From positions 434,001-498,000 of the forward strand of contig NZ_CP016615.1 of NCBI RefSeq assembly GCF_013377275.1: a DNA stretch of 64,000 bases. The letters run 5' to 3'. The stretch is from Vespertiliibacter pulmonis (GTDB taxonomy: Bacteria; Pseudomonadota; Gammaproteobacteria; Enterobacterales; Pasteurellaceae). Positions 18,690 through 28,440 of this stretch are shown one piece after another (positions within the stretch are counted from its first letter, which is position 1; the number at the start of each line of letters is the position of its first letter). A program made the translations under genes and the position numbers. The notes beneath the pieces are model-generated. The model searched no databases and was not told the origin of the DNA. It saw nothing but the letters and a program-made list of their open reading frames with translations.

Positions 18690-21605
18690 TTACTGCTGGT
18701 TGCTAATAATTACTCGTAGGCTATCTAGCCGCCAAGTAGCTTGGGCGAGATGTTCGAGAGATTGTGCTTTCAGCTGTTCAAGGGCTTGAATTTCATCTGC
18801 TCGGATATTTTTATTGACCGCTTGCAACGCCGTTAAACGGTGTAATTCACTACTTAGAATATGATCTGCTTCCTGCTTAGCGTGGGCAATAATATTTTCC
18901 GCTTGTGAAGCTACTTTCACTTCACTAAAGGCTATCAATTTCTCAATTTCTGCCCTCGCCATTTTGGCAATTTTGTTTGCCATCTGTTTATTCACAGGTT
19001 TGAGCTGTTTTTCCAAGCCTGCAAATGGCACTTGAGCGGCTAAATCATTGCCTTTACTATCAATGAGCAAACGAATTGGCGTTGGTGGTAGAAAACGAGT
19101 TAATTGCAACCCTTTTGGCGCTTGGGCTTCTACCACATAAATAGCCTCAAGCAACACCGTGCCTGCAGGTAGATTTTTGTTGATCAATAGGGAAATTGCC
19201 GTTTTACCGATATCACCTGCGGTAAGCAAATCTATACCATTGCGAATCATCGGGTGATCCCACGTTAAAAACAGCACATCTTCTCGCACAAGGGCAATTT
19301 CACGGTCAAAGGTAACGGTATTGCCTTCTTCCGCAAGCCCTGGAAAATCTGGCACTAGCATATGTCCTGTTGGGCTAATCACAATGCTTTTTTCGCCCAA
19401 ATCTTCCTGTTCTAAGCCGATTACATCAAATAATTTTAGCGCAAAATTAACTAACTGCGGTTTGCTGTCTTGCTCGGCAATTGCTTGTGCTAGCTGTTGA
19501 GCCGTTTCTCCGCCATTAGAATTTAGCTCTAACAAACGATCTCGCCCTTTTTCCAATGCCTGTTTTAGCTGTTTCTGACGCTTTTGAGTTTGCTCAATAA
19601 AGGCGACAAGCGGTTCGTTTTGCACTGGTTTTTGCAAAAATTGGGCTAACGTCTCACCAAATTCGCTAAAAAGCGTTGCCCCCATTGGGCAAGTTTCTTC
19701 AAAGGCATTTAAACCTTTGTGATACCATTCTGCCAACACCATTTGGGCTGAATTTTCAAAGCAAGGAACATAAATTTGAATATCAAATTTCTGCCCGATG
19801 CGGTCTAAACGCCCGATACTCTGCTCTAATAAATCAGGATTGTCGGGTAAATTAAATAAAATCAGATCGCTTGCGAATTGGAAATTACGCCCTTCTGAAC
19901 CGATACTTGAGCTAATCAGCACTTGTGCGCCTTCTTCTTGTTGGGCGAAATAAGCGGCAGCCTTGTCTCGTTCCACAATCGACATTCGCTCGTGGAATAC
20001 CGCAGAACGAATTGCCTCTTTTTCTCGTAGCACCTGTTCAAGCTGAATGGCAGTATCGGCGTGCTTACAAATAACTAAGACTTTGTCATCTCGGTGATTT
20101 TTCAAAAACGTTATCAACCATTCAATGCGGGGATCGAACTCAAACCATTGTGCATTCGGGTTCATTCTCTGGAACAAACGCTCAGGATACAGCAGATCTT
20201 GCTGATTTACTCCCCCCATCATTCCCATTACTTTTAACGCATTGGCATACTGCTTTGGCATTTCAAGATTGATTTGATGATAAACACGGTGTGGAAAACC
20301 TTTTACTCCTTGACGGGTATTACGAAATAACACTCGGCTTGTACCGTGTCGGTCAATCAGTTCTTTAATAAGCTCTTGACGGACTTCTAATCGTTGCTCT
20401 TGGCTCACCTCACTTGCATTGATAATGCGTAGCATTGGCTCAACGTCTTCTTCTGATAATAATTCACTGATACTATTTTGCTCTGCCACACTCAAAGGCT
20501 GATCATTTAATAGCGTAGCAACGGCATCAGCAACGGGCTGGTATTGCTGTTGCTCTGCCACAAACGCCTGATAATCATAAAAACGATCGGGATCAAGCAA
20601 CGCCAAACGAGCAAAATGGCTTTCCTGCCCAAGTTGTTCAGGCGTTGCGGTGAGTAATAAAATGGCAGGAATTTGTTTCGCAAGCTGTTCAACAAACTGA
20701 TAAGCCATACTTGGGGCTTGTTCATTCCATTCAAGGTGATGGGCTTCATCAACGATCAACATATCCCACTGGCTTTCAAGCACTTGCTTCGCCCGATTTG
20801 GGCTATTAGCTAGCCAATCAATCGAACAGATCACAAGAGATTCACTCTCAAACGGATTTTCACTAATATCATTGTCGTTATCATCTTTTTTAGTGAAATC
20901 TGCGCAACGCTCTTCATCAAATAATGAAAAATTTAGGCTAAAACGGCGTAGCATTTCCACTAGCCATTGATGTTGTAAACTCTCTGGCACAAGGACTAAA
21001 ACACGCTCTACCCTGCCAGAAAACAGTTGTTGCTGTAAAACCATTCCTGCTTCAATCGTTTTACCTAAGCCCACTTCATCAGCCAGTAACACTCGAGGTG
21101 CAAAACGTTGCCCAACTTCTTTTGCAATATGTAATTGATGCGGAATTAGGCTTGCTCGAATGCCTTGCATACCTCGTAGCTCCGATTGAAATTGAGCTTG
21201 TTGATATTGCAACGCCCGATAACGTAGAGAAAAGCGGTCAGAGCGGTCAATTTGTGCCGAAAAAAGCCGATCTTGTGGTTTACTAAAACTAATTTTATGA
21301 TCAAGAAACATTTCAGGCAAAACCGCATCTTCTTGCGTATCCAATCGTTTTCCTAAATAAATCACAACCTCTTGATTTTCCACTCGTTCTTCGACTTCAA
21401 GTTGCCAGCCTTCTACACTTGTGATTGTATCGCCAATTTGAAACTGAACTCGAGCTAAAGGAGCAACGGCAATTGCATAAACACGCTGTTCATCTGAGGC
21501 TGGGAAACTGATGGTCACTGTGCGATTATCCACCGCCGATACAACTCCAAGCCCTAAATTATTTTCTGATTCGCTTATCCAACGTTGCCCAACAACAAAG
21601 CTCAT
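18690..21605 (-). CDS. rapA: RNA polymerase-associated ATPase RapA (HepA)
   Basis: 971 aa (E. coli 968), Swi2/Snf2 family. The N-terminal tudor-like domains (about residues 1-110) are followed by the helicase core. Its Walker A is [12 protein letters not shown] (about 176-187) and its Walker B is VDEAHHLEW. The C-terminal helicase lobe contains [13 protein letters not shown] and IGRLDRIGQ. RapA binds core RNA polymerase and recycles it from post-termination complexes. RBS GAGGATAGT precedes ATG 21605. A USS core (19606) lies inside the gene. Confidence 0.97.
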   Translation of the reverse strand: MSFVVGQRWISESENNLGLGVVSAVDNRTVTISFPASDEQRVYAIAVAPLARVQFQIGDTITSVEGWQLEVEERVENQEVVIYLGKRLDTQEDAVLPEMFLDHKISFSKPQDRLFSAQIDRSDRFSLRYRALQYQQAQFQSELRGMQGIRASLIPHQLHIAKEVGQRFAPRVLLADEVGLGKTIEAGMVLQQQLFSGRVERVLVLVPESLQHQWLVEMLRRFSLNFSLFDEERCADFTKKDDNDNDISENPFESESLVICSIDWLANSPNRAKQVLESQWDMLIVDEAHHLEWNEQAPSMAYQFVEQLAKQIPAILLLTATPEQLGQESHFARLALLDPDRFYDYQAFVAEQQQYQPVADAVATLLNDQPLSVAEQNSISELLSEEDVEPMLRIINASEVSQEQRLEVRQELIKELIDRHGTSRVLFRNTRQGVKGFPHRVYHQINLEMPKQYANALKVMGMMGGVNQQDLLYPERLFQRMNPNAQWFEFDPRIEWLITFLKNHRDDKVLVICKHADTAIQLEQVLREKEAIRSAVFHERMSIVERDKAAAYFAQQEEGAQVLISSSIGSEGRNFQFASDLILFNLPDNPDLLEQSIGRLDRIGQKFDIQIYVPCFENSAQMVLAEWYHKGLNAFEETCPMGATLFSEFGETLAQFLQKPVQNEPLVAFIEQTQKRQKQLKQALEKGRDRLLELNSNGGETAQQLAQAIAEQDSKPQLVNFALKLFDVIGLEQEDLGEKSIVISPTGHMLVPDFPGLAEEGNTVTFDREIALVREDVLFLTWDHPMIRNGIDLLTAGDIGKTAISLLINKNLPAGTVLLEAIYVVEAQAPKGLQLTRFLPPTPIRLLIDSKGNDLAAQVPFAGLEKQLKPVNKQMANKIAKMARAEIEKLIAFSEVKVASQAENIIAHAKQEADHILSSELHRLTALQAVNKNIRADEIQALEQLKAQSLEHLAQATWRLDSLRVIISNQQ

Positions 21606-21776
21606 ACTATCCTCTTTATATCCCTAGATAATTAAATCGCTATTTTACCTGATTTTGCGATAACAAGCGGTAAGATCAACATAAATTTTTGCAATGAAAT
21701 CTAATAAAATTCCCTTGAGAATTATATAAAAAAATGATAATAACGTAGCAATGAATAAATAATAAGTAACATAATA

Positions 21777-22931
21777 ATGTTTAGAATTTTAATATCTCAT
21801 AGTTTTTTTAATCTATCCCGTGCATTTATTGGGGCAGTACTTATTGTTTATCTATTAAATAATCAAATTACCTTAACCACTATTGCTCTTGCAAAATCAT
21901 TACAACTTTTTATGAGTGTAGTAATGAATTATCCCGCAGGGAAAATATCTGATCGCTTTGGTTATAAAACCGCTATTCTTATTTCTTGTTTATGCTCTCT
22001 AATTTATTTTTTATTGATATTAAACCCAACAAATATAACAGTTTTATTTGGTGAATTATTTAATGGACTTAGTATTGCATTTTATATGGGTGCTTATGAA
22101 GCGTGGATTTTTGAATTTAAAAATAAGAAAGAAAACAGCTTTACGCTCATTTCTCGTAGTGCTGAATTATTTTTTATCTCATCTATTATTGCAAGCATAA
22201 TAGGCGGGTTATATTTCAATCAGGCGCTTTATTTCAGTATTCTATTTATGATATTAGCGATCATTTGTTACATAATAACACCACAAAATAATCCTTATTC
22301 TAATAGAAAAATAGCCAATATACTAAAAAGTGCTTTTTTTACTGATCTCAAATCATTTTGTAAAAAAGCAGATACACAACTACTTTTTTCAATTATCTTT
22401 GTTGGCAGTATGCAAATTATCTACCAATATTGGGCAATCTTTTTTGCGAAGAATTTGAATATAGAAAATAACTACTTAGGCTATATTTTAGCGTTAATGT
22501 TAAGCGGACAATGGCTATTCTCATTTTTATCTCGAAAATTTACCTTCAATTTATCAAAATATGCAGTTTTGATAAGTTTATCAGGGGTATTTATTTTCTC
22601 TTTATTAAATTTATTATTATTTTTAACTATTAACCATTACAATTTACTCAATAAAATAATAATTACTTTAAACTTCATTATTTTTGTTGCTTTCTGTGGG
22701 CTAACGTCTAATCTCTTTTTTGCTAAAAGTTGTGATAAATTTTCTCACTTAAATAATCAAAGCAGTATGATTAGCTTAATTGATATGAATAGCCGTATTA
22801 TTGGCACAATTCTATTGACTGTTAGTTCATTGTTTAATATCGAACAAATTCCTTTTATTTTCCTTATTTTTAATGGAATTATTTTAGTTTATCTGTTTTC
22901 TCACTTTTTTCTAAATAAAGACAGTGCATAA
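21777..22931 (+). CDS. Major facilitator superfamily transporter
   Basis: 384 aa with about 11-12 hydrophobic segments. The MFS loop motif between segments 2 and 3 appears as GKISDRFGYKTAI (about residues 59-71). Substrate is not recognisable. The gene is much richer in A/T than its neighbours (frequent AAT, ATT, TTA and TTT codons), has no clear Shine-Dalgarno before ATG 21777, and stands alone between minus-strand rapA and dgt. These features suggest horizontal acquisition. Confidence 0.8.
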   Translation: MFRILISHSFFNLSRAFIGAVLIVYLLNNQITLTTIALAKSLQLFMSVVMNYPAGKISDRFGYKTAILISCLCSLIYFLLILNPTNITVLFGELFNGLSIAFYMGAYEAWIFEFKNKKENSFTLISRSAELFFISSIIASIIGGLYFNQALYFSILFMILAIICYIITPQNNPYSNRKIANILKSAFFTDLKSFCKKADTQLLFSIIFVGSMQIIYQYWAIFFAKNLNIENNYLGYILALMLSGQWLFSFLSRKFTFNLSKYAVLISLSGVFIFSLLNLLLFLTINHYNLLNKIIITLNFIIFVAFCGLTSNLFFAKSCDKFSHLNNQSSMISLIDMNSRIIGTILLTVSSLFNIEQIPFIFLIFNGIILVYLFSHFFLNKDSA

Positions 22932-22968
22932 ATTATTATTTTTTATAAAAATAACAGTACGATAATAA

Positions 22969-24294
22969 CTATAATAATTGATATAATTTAAACGCTTGCC
23001 CATCTGACATACTGGCTAAATAATCACAAATGACTCTTGAACGTTTATTTTCTGGTGTTTCTTGCCAAAGATCCGCTATATTTTTTGGCAATAAACGGGT
23101 CGGATCGCTAGATAACATATCAAATAGATCCATTAAAATTCGCTGTCCTTTATGTTCAATGCGTTGTGTTTTTACATCACAAATAACATATTGAAAAACA
23201 AACTCTTTTAATACATTAAGAACTGCTTTTACCTCATCAGGTAAAACAGCATTAAAACGCAATAATGGCTCAGTAAAAAACGGTAATTCGTGCCATTGAA
23301 CGTGGGTAACAAAATAATTTACTAATGCGCCAATCACATCTTTACGTTCATAGCGGTAAGTTGAGAACAATTTTTTGCCCATTTCAGGCAATATTTTTTG
23401 TATCCAACGAGATTCACACTCTGCCAATTTCTTTTCCGCAACCTGCCACGATAACGGCGTAACCATTCCGCCTACAATCGCATCTTCAAGATCGTGTACT
23501 CCATAGGCAATATCATCTGCCAATTCCATAATGCTACAATCTAGTGATTTATAGCGGGTGAGATTTGGCAAAGATGGATCTTTATTCTGTTTAACGTGGC
23601 AAAAATACATACGATCTTCTACGGATAGAGGTTGCAATACCCAATCAAAAAAATGAGCATCATCATCAAATATCCCTTTGCTGATTTTCATTTCGTGTAA
23701 ATTGATAAAACGACTTGAGGAAATTTGCTTTGGCTCTCTCGGTGCAGTTTCGCTTAATAAAGCAGGATATTTAATAATACCGAGCAATGTTCGGCGAGTT
23801 AAATTCATTCCCGCATTTTTCGTATAAGGTTCAAGCTGAGTAATAATGCGAAAAGATTGTGCATTGCCCTCAAAGCCACCTTGTTCACGCATTTTATAAT
23901 TCAATGCCATTTCTCCACCGTGTCCAAATGGTGGGTGCCCAATATCGTGTGCAAAACAGAGCGATTCAATCAAGCTACGGGAAGGCAGTAAAGCGGTAAG
24001 ATCTTGGCTAAAATATGCAAAATTTTTAGCAGAACAGACCGCTTGAAACCCTGCTTTATCTTCATTGAGCTTTGCCCGCAAGCTACTGCCAATCTGTGCA
24101 ACTTCAAGGGAATGGGTTAAACGGGTGCGGTAGAAATCATCTTCGCCTACGGCGTGAATTTGTGTTTTTGCTTGCAAACAGCGAAAGGCTTCTGAATGTA
24201 AAATTCGTCCACGATCTCGCTGAAAAGGCGAACGGTGATCACTCTCTCGTTGCTTATCCTGCAAAAAACGGGCTATCCAAATCTCATTATTCAT
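22969..24294 (-). CDS. dgt: dGTPase-like protein (HD domain dNTP triphosphohydrolase)
   Basis: 441 aa, shorter than E. coli Dgt (505 aa) and of the length of the dGTPase-like type 2 subfamily. The N-terminal block SPFQRDRGRILHSEAFRCL is typical. Metal-binding residues of the HD domain appear as THSLEVAQ (about residues 60-67) and HDIGHPPFGHGGE (about 115-127). A later conserved Asp lies in ELADDIAYGVHDLEDA. The enzyme hydrolyses dNTPs to the nucleoside and tripolyphosphate. Preference for dGTP is not certain. RBS GGGGAATATA. Confidence 0.9.
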   Translation of the reverse strand: MNNEIWIARFLQDKQRESDHRSPFQRDRGRILHSEAFRCLQAKTQIHAVGEDDFYRTRLTHSLEVAQIGSSLRAKLNEDKAGFQAVCSAKNFAYFSQDLTALLPSRSLIESLCFAHDIGHPPFGHGGEMALNYKMREQGGFEGNAQSFRIITQLEPYTKNAGMNLTRRTLLGIIKYPALLSETAPREPKQISSSRFINLHEMKISKGIFDDDAHFFDWVLQPLSVEDRMYFCHVKQNKDPSLPNLTRYKSLDCSIMELADDIAYGVHDLEDAIVGGMVTPLSWQVAEKKLAECESRWIQKILPEMGKKLFSTYRYERKDVIGALVNYFVTHVQWHELPFFTEPLLRFNAVLPDEVKAVLNVLKEFVFQYVICDVKTQRIEHKGQRILMDLFDMLSSDPTRLLPKNIADLWQETPENKRSRVICDYLASMSDGQAFKLYQLL

Positions 24295-24416
24295 TATATT
24301 CCCCTTATTTTTACCGAATAAAATTTAACCTAAATATAAAACTCTGCATAAGACAGTTCTCGCACTAGGCTTATTACACTATAATACGCTTACTTTTTTC
24401 TCTCAACTATTATTCA

Positions 24417-25760
24417 ATGGCACTTTTCTATTCCAACCGTTCAGCAAAAAAATCAGCAAAAACCACCACTTTACTTAATCTCACTATTCAAGATCTCGAT
24501 TATCAAGGGCTAGGGGTTGCTAAAGTAAATGGAAAAACTTGGTTTGTAGAAAATGCGTTACCACAAGAAGTGGTAGAAGCAACGATTTTGGAAGAAAAAC
24601 GCCAATATGGAAAAGCTAAAACAGTCCAGTTCAAACAAAAATCACTGGATAGACAAAAACCAAGTTGTAAATTATTTGAACAATGTGGGGGGTGTCAATT
24701 ACAGCATATTCCAATCCAACTGCAACGTGAGACAAAACAGAAAGCCCTTTTTCAACGTTTACAACGGCTACAAACTGCACCAATCAGTTTTTGCCCGATG
24801 ATTATCAGTGAGCCACAGGGTTACCGCCGCCGAGCAAAATTGCATCTATATTGGGATAAAAATACTTTATACTTTGGCTTTCGTCAGGCGCATTCCTCAA
24901 AAATTATTACCATTTCTGCTTGTGAAGTGTTAGAACCAGAACTATCTAGCCTTTTACCTAAATTACAACAACTTTTTTCTCATTGGCAGAATAAAAAACA
25001 GCTTGGACATTTAGAATTGGTGCGAGCAGACAATACAATCTGCTTACTATTACGCCACATTGCACCATTAGCTCCACAAGACAGTGATAAATTAAAAAGC
25101 TTTGCACAACAACATAAACTCTCATTATTTGTTATGACTGAACACGATCAGATTGAACATTGGCTAGGTGAGCGGCCTTATTACCAAATTGATAGTTTAA
25201 AACTCTATTTTTCGATTAGAGATTTCATTCAAATTAACGCAAATCTTAACAACCAAATGGTTTCTACTGCGCTTGATTGGCTTGATCTACATTCAACAGA
25301 TCACGTTCTCGATCTCTTTTGCGGAATGGGGAACTTTACCTTACCAATAGCTCAAAAAGTAAGGAAAGTTGTTGGTATTGAAGGTGTGGAAGCAATGGTT
25401 GAACAAGCAAAATTCAATGCTGAATTTAATCAAATAAATAATGCCACATTCTTTCAAGCCAACCTTGATCAATCTTTTATTGATAAACCTTGGGCAAAAG
25501 ACGCATTTAATAAAGTTTTACTTGATCCTGCTCGCCAAGGGGCACTTTTTGCTCTTGATCACCTCTGTCAACTTCAACCAGAGCGAATTGTCTATGTCTC
25601 TTGCAACCCTGCAACCTTAGTGAGAGATACGGAAAAACTGATTACAGAAGGCTATCATATCTCTCGCTGTGCAATGATTGATATGTTCCCACATACCGCA
25701 CATTTGGAATCTATTACGCTTTTTGAGCGGGTTGAGCAAGCCAACAAGCGGTCAATTTAG
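24417..25760 (+). CDS. rlmD: 23S rRNA (uracil-1939-C5)-methyltransferase RlmD
   Basis: 447 aa. An N-terminal TRAM domain is followed by the [4Fe-4S] cluster cysteines C84, C90 and C93 (CKLFEQCGGC) with a fourth in ISACEVLEP. The C-terminal SAM-dependent methyltransferase domain has DLFCGMGNFTLP and the nucleophile motif VYVSCNPATLVRD. RlmD makes m5U1939 in 23S rRNA. It is divergent from dgt, with a 122-bp shared promoter region. A USS core (25744) overlaps the 3' end and encodes residues near the C-terminus. Confidence 0.95.
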   Translation: MALFYSNRSAKKSAKTTTLLNLTIQDLDYQGLGVAKVNGKTWFVENALPQEVVEATILEEKRQYGKAKTVQFKQKSLDRQKPSCKLFEQCGGCQLQHIPIQLQRETKQKALFQRLQRLQTAPISFCPMIISEPQGYRRRAKLHLYWDKNTLYFGFRQAHSSKIITISACEVLEPELSSLLPKLQQLFSHWQNKKQLGHLELVRADNTICLLLRHIAPLAPQDSDKLKSFAQQHKLSLFVMTEHDQIEHWLGERPYYQIDSLKLYFSIRDFIQINANLNNQMVSTALDWLDLHSTDHVLDLFCGMGNFTLPIAQKVRKVVGIEGVEAMVEQAKFNAEFNQINNATFFQANLDQSFIDKPWAKDAFNKVLLDPARQGALFALDHLCQLQPERIVYVSCNPATLVRDTEKLITEGYHISRCAMIDMFPHTAHLESITLFERVEQANKRSI

Positions 25761-25774
25761 TGATTTTTTTGCAA

Positions 25775-26341
25775 TTATTCTGCTAAATTTTCACTTTCTT
25801 CTAACTCGTCAGCCATTGCACTTAAGGCATCTCGGGTTAATTGGGCCAGTGCTTTATAAAAACCGTGATCAAATGTTTCAACCTGTCCTAAAAATTTACT
25901 CAAACAAGGCAATAAAAAATGTTCAAATAATGTTTTTTGTGCCTCTGTAGAATCAATATGATCTTCAATCCACGAAGCCGTCAGCAACAATAAAGCAACA
26001 TTATCAATATCAGCGATTTCAGGCATCGCTCTTTGCTGGCGAAACATTAGAAATTCATCAACAGATACCCCATAAGCAGATATTGCCATAGAAACAGCTC
26101 CATTTTCCCCAAAAAGTGCTTGATAATGGCTTTCAAGTTGCGTAGGGTAAGCCTCTTTTTCTACGATATTAAGGGCCTGTTCACTTTGCGTATCCGTTGA
26201 TAATGCCCAATTTGAACGTAAATTACCCTGTTGTAGCCAACTAAATGTCCCTGCTAAAATAGGATCTTGTGGTGTACGGTAAAAAAGATTGCCAAAAAGG
26301 CGACAAAGTAGTGAAAAATCGTTAATTGTGGTGTTGCTCAT
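25775..26341 (-). CDS. TorD/DmsD-family redox enzyme maturation chaperone
   Basis: 188 aa from ATG 26341 ([17 protein letters not shown]). A longer in-frame reading to 26521 overlaps nfo and encodes a Cys/Phe-rich stretch with no family resemblance. The protein is helical with an acidic C-terminus ([12 protein letters not shown]) and a central hinge region [19 protein letters not shown] resembling the conserved YxxLF and PxE/S regions of the TorD superfamily. Such chaperones bind twin-arginine signal peptides of molybdoenzymes such as DMSO or TMAO reductase. No such enzyme is in the window, so the client is unknown. It is divergent from nfo across 60 bp. Confidence 0.75.
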   Translation of the reverse strand: MSNTTINDFSLLCRLFGNLFYRTPQDPILAGTFSWLQQGNLRSNWALSTDTQSEQALNIVEKEAYPTQLESHYQALFGENGAVSMAISAYGVSVDEFLMFRQQRAMPEIADIDNVALLLLTASWIEDHIDSTEAQKTLFEHFLLPCLSKFLGQVETFDHGFYKALAQLTRDALSAMADELEESENLAE

Positions 26342-26401
26342 ACATTTCTCAAATATAAAAAAGTGTATGTTACACCAACCAGCAAAAAGAAGGAAAATAA
26401 G

Positions 26402-27247
26402 ATGAAATATATTGGTGCACACGTGAGTGCAGCAGGTGGCGTAGAAAATGCAGTTCTGCGTTCCGTAGAAATTGGTGCAAATGCATTTGCCCTCTTTACT
26501 AAAAATCAACGGCAATGGCAAGCTCCACCATTAAAAGCTGAAACCATTGAGAAATTTAAGCGTTTTTGCCAAGTTCATCATTTTTCAGCAGAGCAAATTC
26601 TGCCTCACGATAGCTACCTAATCAATTTAGGCAATCCTGAATCGGAAAACTTAGCAAAATCTCGAGCTGCTTTTATTGATGAAATGAGGCGTTGCGATCA
26701 ACTTGGATTAACCTTACTCAATTTCCACCCCGGTAGCCATTTGAATAAAATTTCAGAGCAAGATTGTTTGGCACGCATTGCAGAGTCTATCAATATTGCT
26801 ATTGATGCCGTGCCAAATGTCGTAGCAGTAATTGAAAATACCGCAGGGCAAGGCTCTAATCTAGGCTGGCGTTTTGAACATTTAGCCCAAATTATCCAAC
26901 AGGTCGAAAACAAAAACCGAGTAGGCGTTTGTTTGGATACTTGTCATCTCTTTTCAGCAGGCTACGATATTGGCTCTTTTTCTAAAAGTGAACAGGTTTT
27001 TACTGAATTTAACAATATTGTAGGCTTTGAATTTTTACGGGGAATGCACTTAAATGGCTCAAAAACACCGCTTGCTAGCCGAGTCGATCGCCACCACATT
27101 TTACGAGATGGAACAATAGGAACAGGTATATTCGAATATATTATGCAAGACAGCCGTTTTGATAATATTCCGATGATTTTAGAAACTATTCAGCCTGAGA
27201 ATTGGGCAGATGAAATAAAATTTTTACGTTCTTTGGAACAAAATTAA
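26402..27247 (+). CDS. nfo: Endonuclease IV
   Basis: 281 aa, the usual length. Nfo is a zinc-dependent AP endonuclease of base excision repair. Typical features are the start [17 protein letters not shown], the metal-binding [35 protein letters not shown] and the C-terminal ILETIQPEN, which together hold the metal-ligand His, Glu and Asp residues. ATG 26402 is preferred over the in-frame upstream start at 26363, because AGGAAAATAAG directly precedes it and the protein then begins as in other Nfo proteins. Confidence 0.96.
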   Translation: MKYIGAHVSAAGGVENAVLRSVEIGANAFALFTKNQRQWQAPPLKAETIEKFKRFCQVHHFSAEQILPHDSYLINLGNPESENLAKSRAAFIDEMRRCDQLGLTLLNFHPGSHLNKISEQDCLARIAESINIAIDAVPNVVAVIENTAGQGSNLGWRFEHLAQIIQQVENKNRVGVCLDTCHLFSAGYDIGSFSKSEQVFTEFNNIVGFEFLRGMHLNGSKTPLASRVDRHHILRDGTIGTGIFEYIMQDSRFDNIPMILETIQPENWADEIKFLRSLEQN

Positions 27248-27364
27248 ATAATTATAGTCGGATAACTGTAGTAAAACTCTATTGTAATACGTAGAGCCCC
27301 ATTTTAATTTTATTACTAACTAGGAGAGTGTCGCTTTTTTTGTTCTGGCGAGACAGTAATTATT

Positions 27365-27874
27365 ATGCAGAAACCTTTTTTCATTTTTATAAAATCATTC
27401 TTTTATACCGCCATTTTCGCAACATTAGTGGGTTGTTCTTCAAAAGTTGATGCAAGTTTAAGTTCAAAGCCTGCTACTAGCAGTCAAATATATCAACAAC
27501 GTACACAAAGCCACCAAAGCGATCTCACTAAAGTCCTTTCTGCTTACCATCAATGGGCTGGTACTCGCTACCGTTTAGGTGGAACAACCAGAGCGGGGAT
27601 TGACTGTTCTGCGTTTGTACGAGCAACAATGGATAACGCTTTCAATCTCCATCTTCCTCGCTCTACATCTGAACAGAAATATGTTGGCCACTCTATTCCT
27701 AAAGCAGATCTTCGTCCTGGCGATCTCGTCTTTTTCCGAAAAAATCACCACGTTGGAGTATATATCGGTAATGGAAAATTTGTTCACGCAAGCTCAAGCC
27801 GCGGGGTAACAACCAGCTCACTCTCAGATCACTACTGGTCAAAGAACTATACACAATCTCGCCGAGTTTTATAA
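27365..27874 (+). CDS. NlpC/P60-family peptidoglycan hydrolase lipoprotein (MepS/NlpC-like)
   Basis: 169 aa. The N-terminus is a lipoprotein signal ending in the lipobox LVGC with lipidated C24. A short linker leads to an NlpC/P60 domain with the catalytic Cys C81 in GIDCSAF, His H129 in HHVGVYIG and a third polar residue H141 in KFVHASS. Members such as E. coli MepS (Spr) cleave D,D-crosslinks and open space for new murein. Length lies between E. coli NlpC (154) and MepS (188), so the precise orthologue is not settled. The ribosome site just before ATG 27365 is poor. A perfect AGGAG sits about 40 bases upstream, before a T7 run. Confidence 0.87.
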   Translation: MQKPFFIFIKSFFYTAIFATLVGCSSKVDASLSSKPATSSQIYQQRTQSHQSDLTKVLSAYHQWAGTRYRLGGTTRAGIDCSAFVRATMDNAFNLHLPRSTSEQKYVGHSIPKADLRPGDLVFFRKNHHVGVYIGNGKFVHASSSRGVTTSSLSDHYWSKNYTQSRRVL

Positions 27875-27883
27875 ACTGAGCGA

Positions 27884-28315
27884 CTATGCGACATACTGCA
27901 CAGGCACAGTGCGATGTCGCATTTGATGAACAACATTCATAATTACTCCAGCAAAGTGAATTTCCTGCCAATTTTGCACACGCAAGTTAGGCTCACTTAC
28001 ATCTAAGGATAATAAAATCTTTTCTGAATTAATTTCATTCAAAAATTGATAAAACTTATACTCGCCTGCATTTTCTAATACGATCAAATCATTAATAACA
28101 ATATCATCGCTCTGCTCAACAATAAGTAGGTCATCTAATTCAATTCCCCAGGCAATTAAATTTGGATTTTTTACATGGATAAAAAAAGTTTCTTTGGGAC
28201 GGCGAATACAAAGAGAATTCAAATCTAACTTAATTGAACGCTGACTGTTAAAATCTCGGTATAGTGGGATAGGTTGATAAGGACGTTCACGAGTTAATGA
28301 TCTAAGATGTGCCAT
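27884..28315 (-). CDS. UmuD-like protein lacking the catalytic Ser-Lys dyad, SOS-controlled
   Basis: 143 aa from ATG 28315, with GGGGA five bases upstream; an in-frame TTG at 28327 is an unlikely start. The region from about residue 28 aligns by eye with UmuD: LDLNSLCIRRPKETFFI with UmuD DLNQLLIQHPSATYFV, then GIELDDLLIV with GISDGDLLIV, and FAGVIMNVVHQMR with the UmuD end FGVVIHVVKAMR. At the position of catalytic Ser60 (GDSM) the sequence is KNPNL with Asn52. At Lys97 it has Tyr89. No Cys-Gly cleavage site is seen in the N-terminal arm. It should therefore not self-cleave and may act like UmuD'. No umuC is adjacent. Two LexA boxes control it. Confidence 0.78.
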   Translation of the reverse strand: MAHLRSLTRERPYQPIPLYRDFNSQRSIKLDLNSLCIRRPKETFFIHVKNPNLIAWGIELDDLLIVEQSDDIVINDLIVLENAGEYKFYQFLNEINSEKILLSLDVSEPNLRVQNWQEIHFAGVIMNVVHQMRHRTVPVQYVA

Positions 28316-28331
28316 AATATTCCCCAATAAT

Positions 28332-28379
28332 CTGTGTGTTTATACAGTTGTATTTTACTGTTTAAACACACAGTGTCAA
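28332..28379 (-). promoter_or_regulatory. Promoter with tandem LexA (SOS) boxes
   Basis: Two CTG-N10-CAG palindromes are present: CTGTGTGTTTATACAG at 28332-28347 and CTGTTTAAACACACAG at 28358-28373. On the minus strand a promoter reads TTGACA (28379-28374), a 16-bp spacer that is exactly the second LexA box, then TAAAAT (28357-28352). The other box lies just downstream of the -10. LexA binding would block both. This matches the known gammaproteobacterial LexA consensus CTGT-N8-ACAG well. Confidence 0.9.
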
Positions 28380-28440
28380 TGAAGAAAATCTATTTTTTTG
28401 TAAATTATTACAGCTATTGGTTCTAAAAATAAACGAAATT

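Noticed and set aside
26342-26521. N-terminal extension of the TorD-like gene into nfo
   Set aside because: The added residues are the antisense of nfo with a Cys/Phe-rich composition; the internal ATG 26341 has a GAG ribosome site and a family-like start.
28316-28327. TTG start of the UmuD-like gene
   Set aside because: GGGGA lies between this TTG and ATG 28315, at the correct distance for the ATG only.
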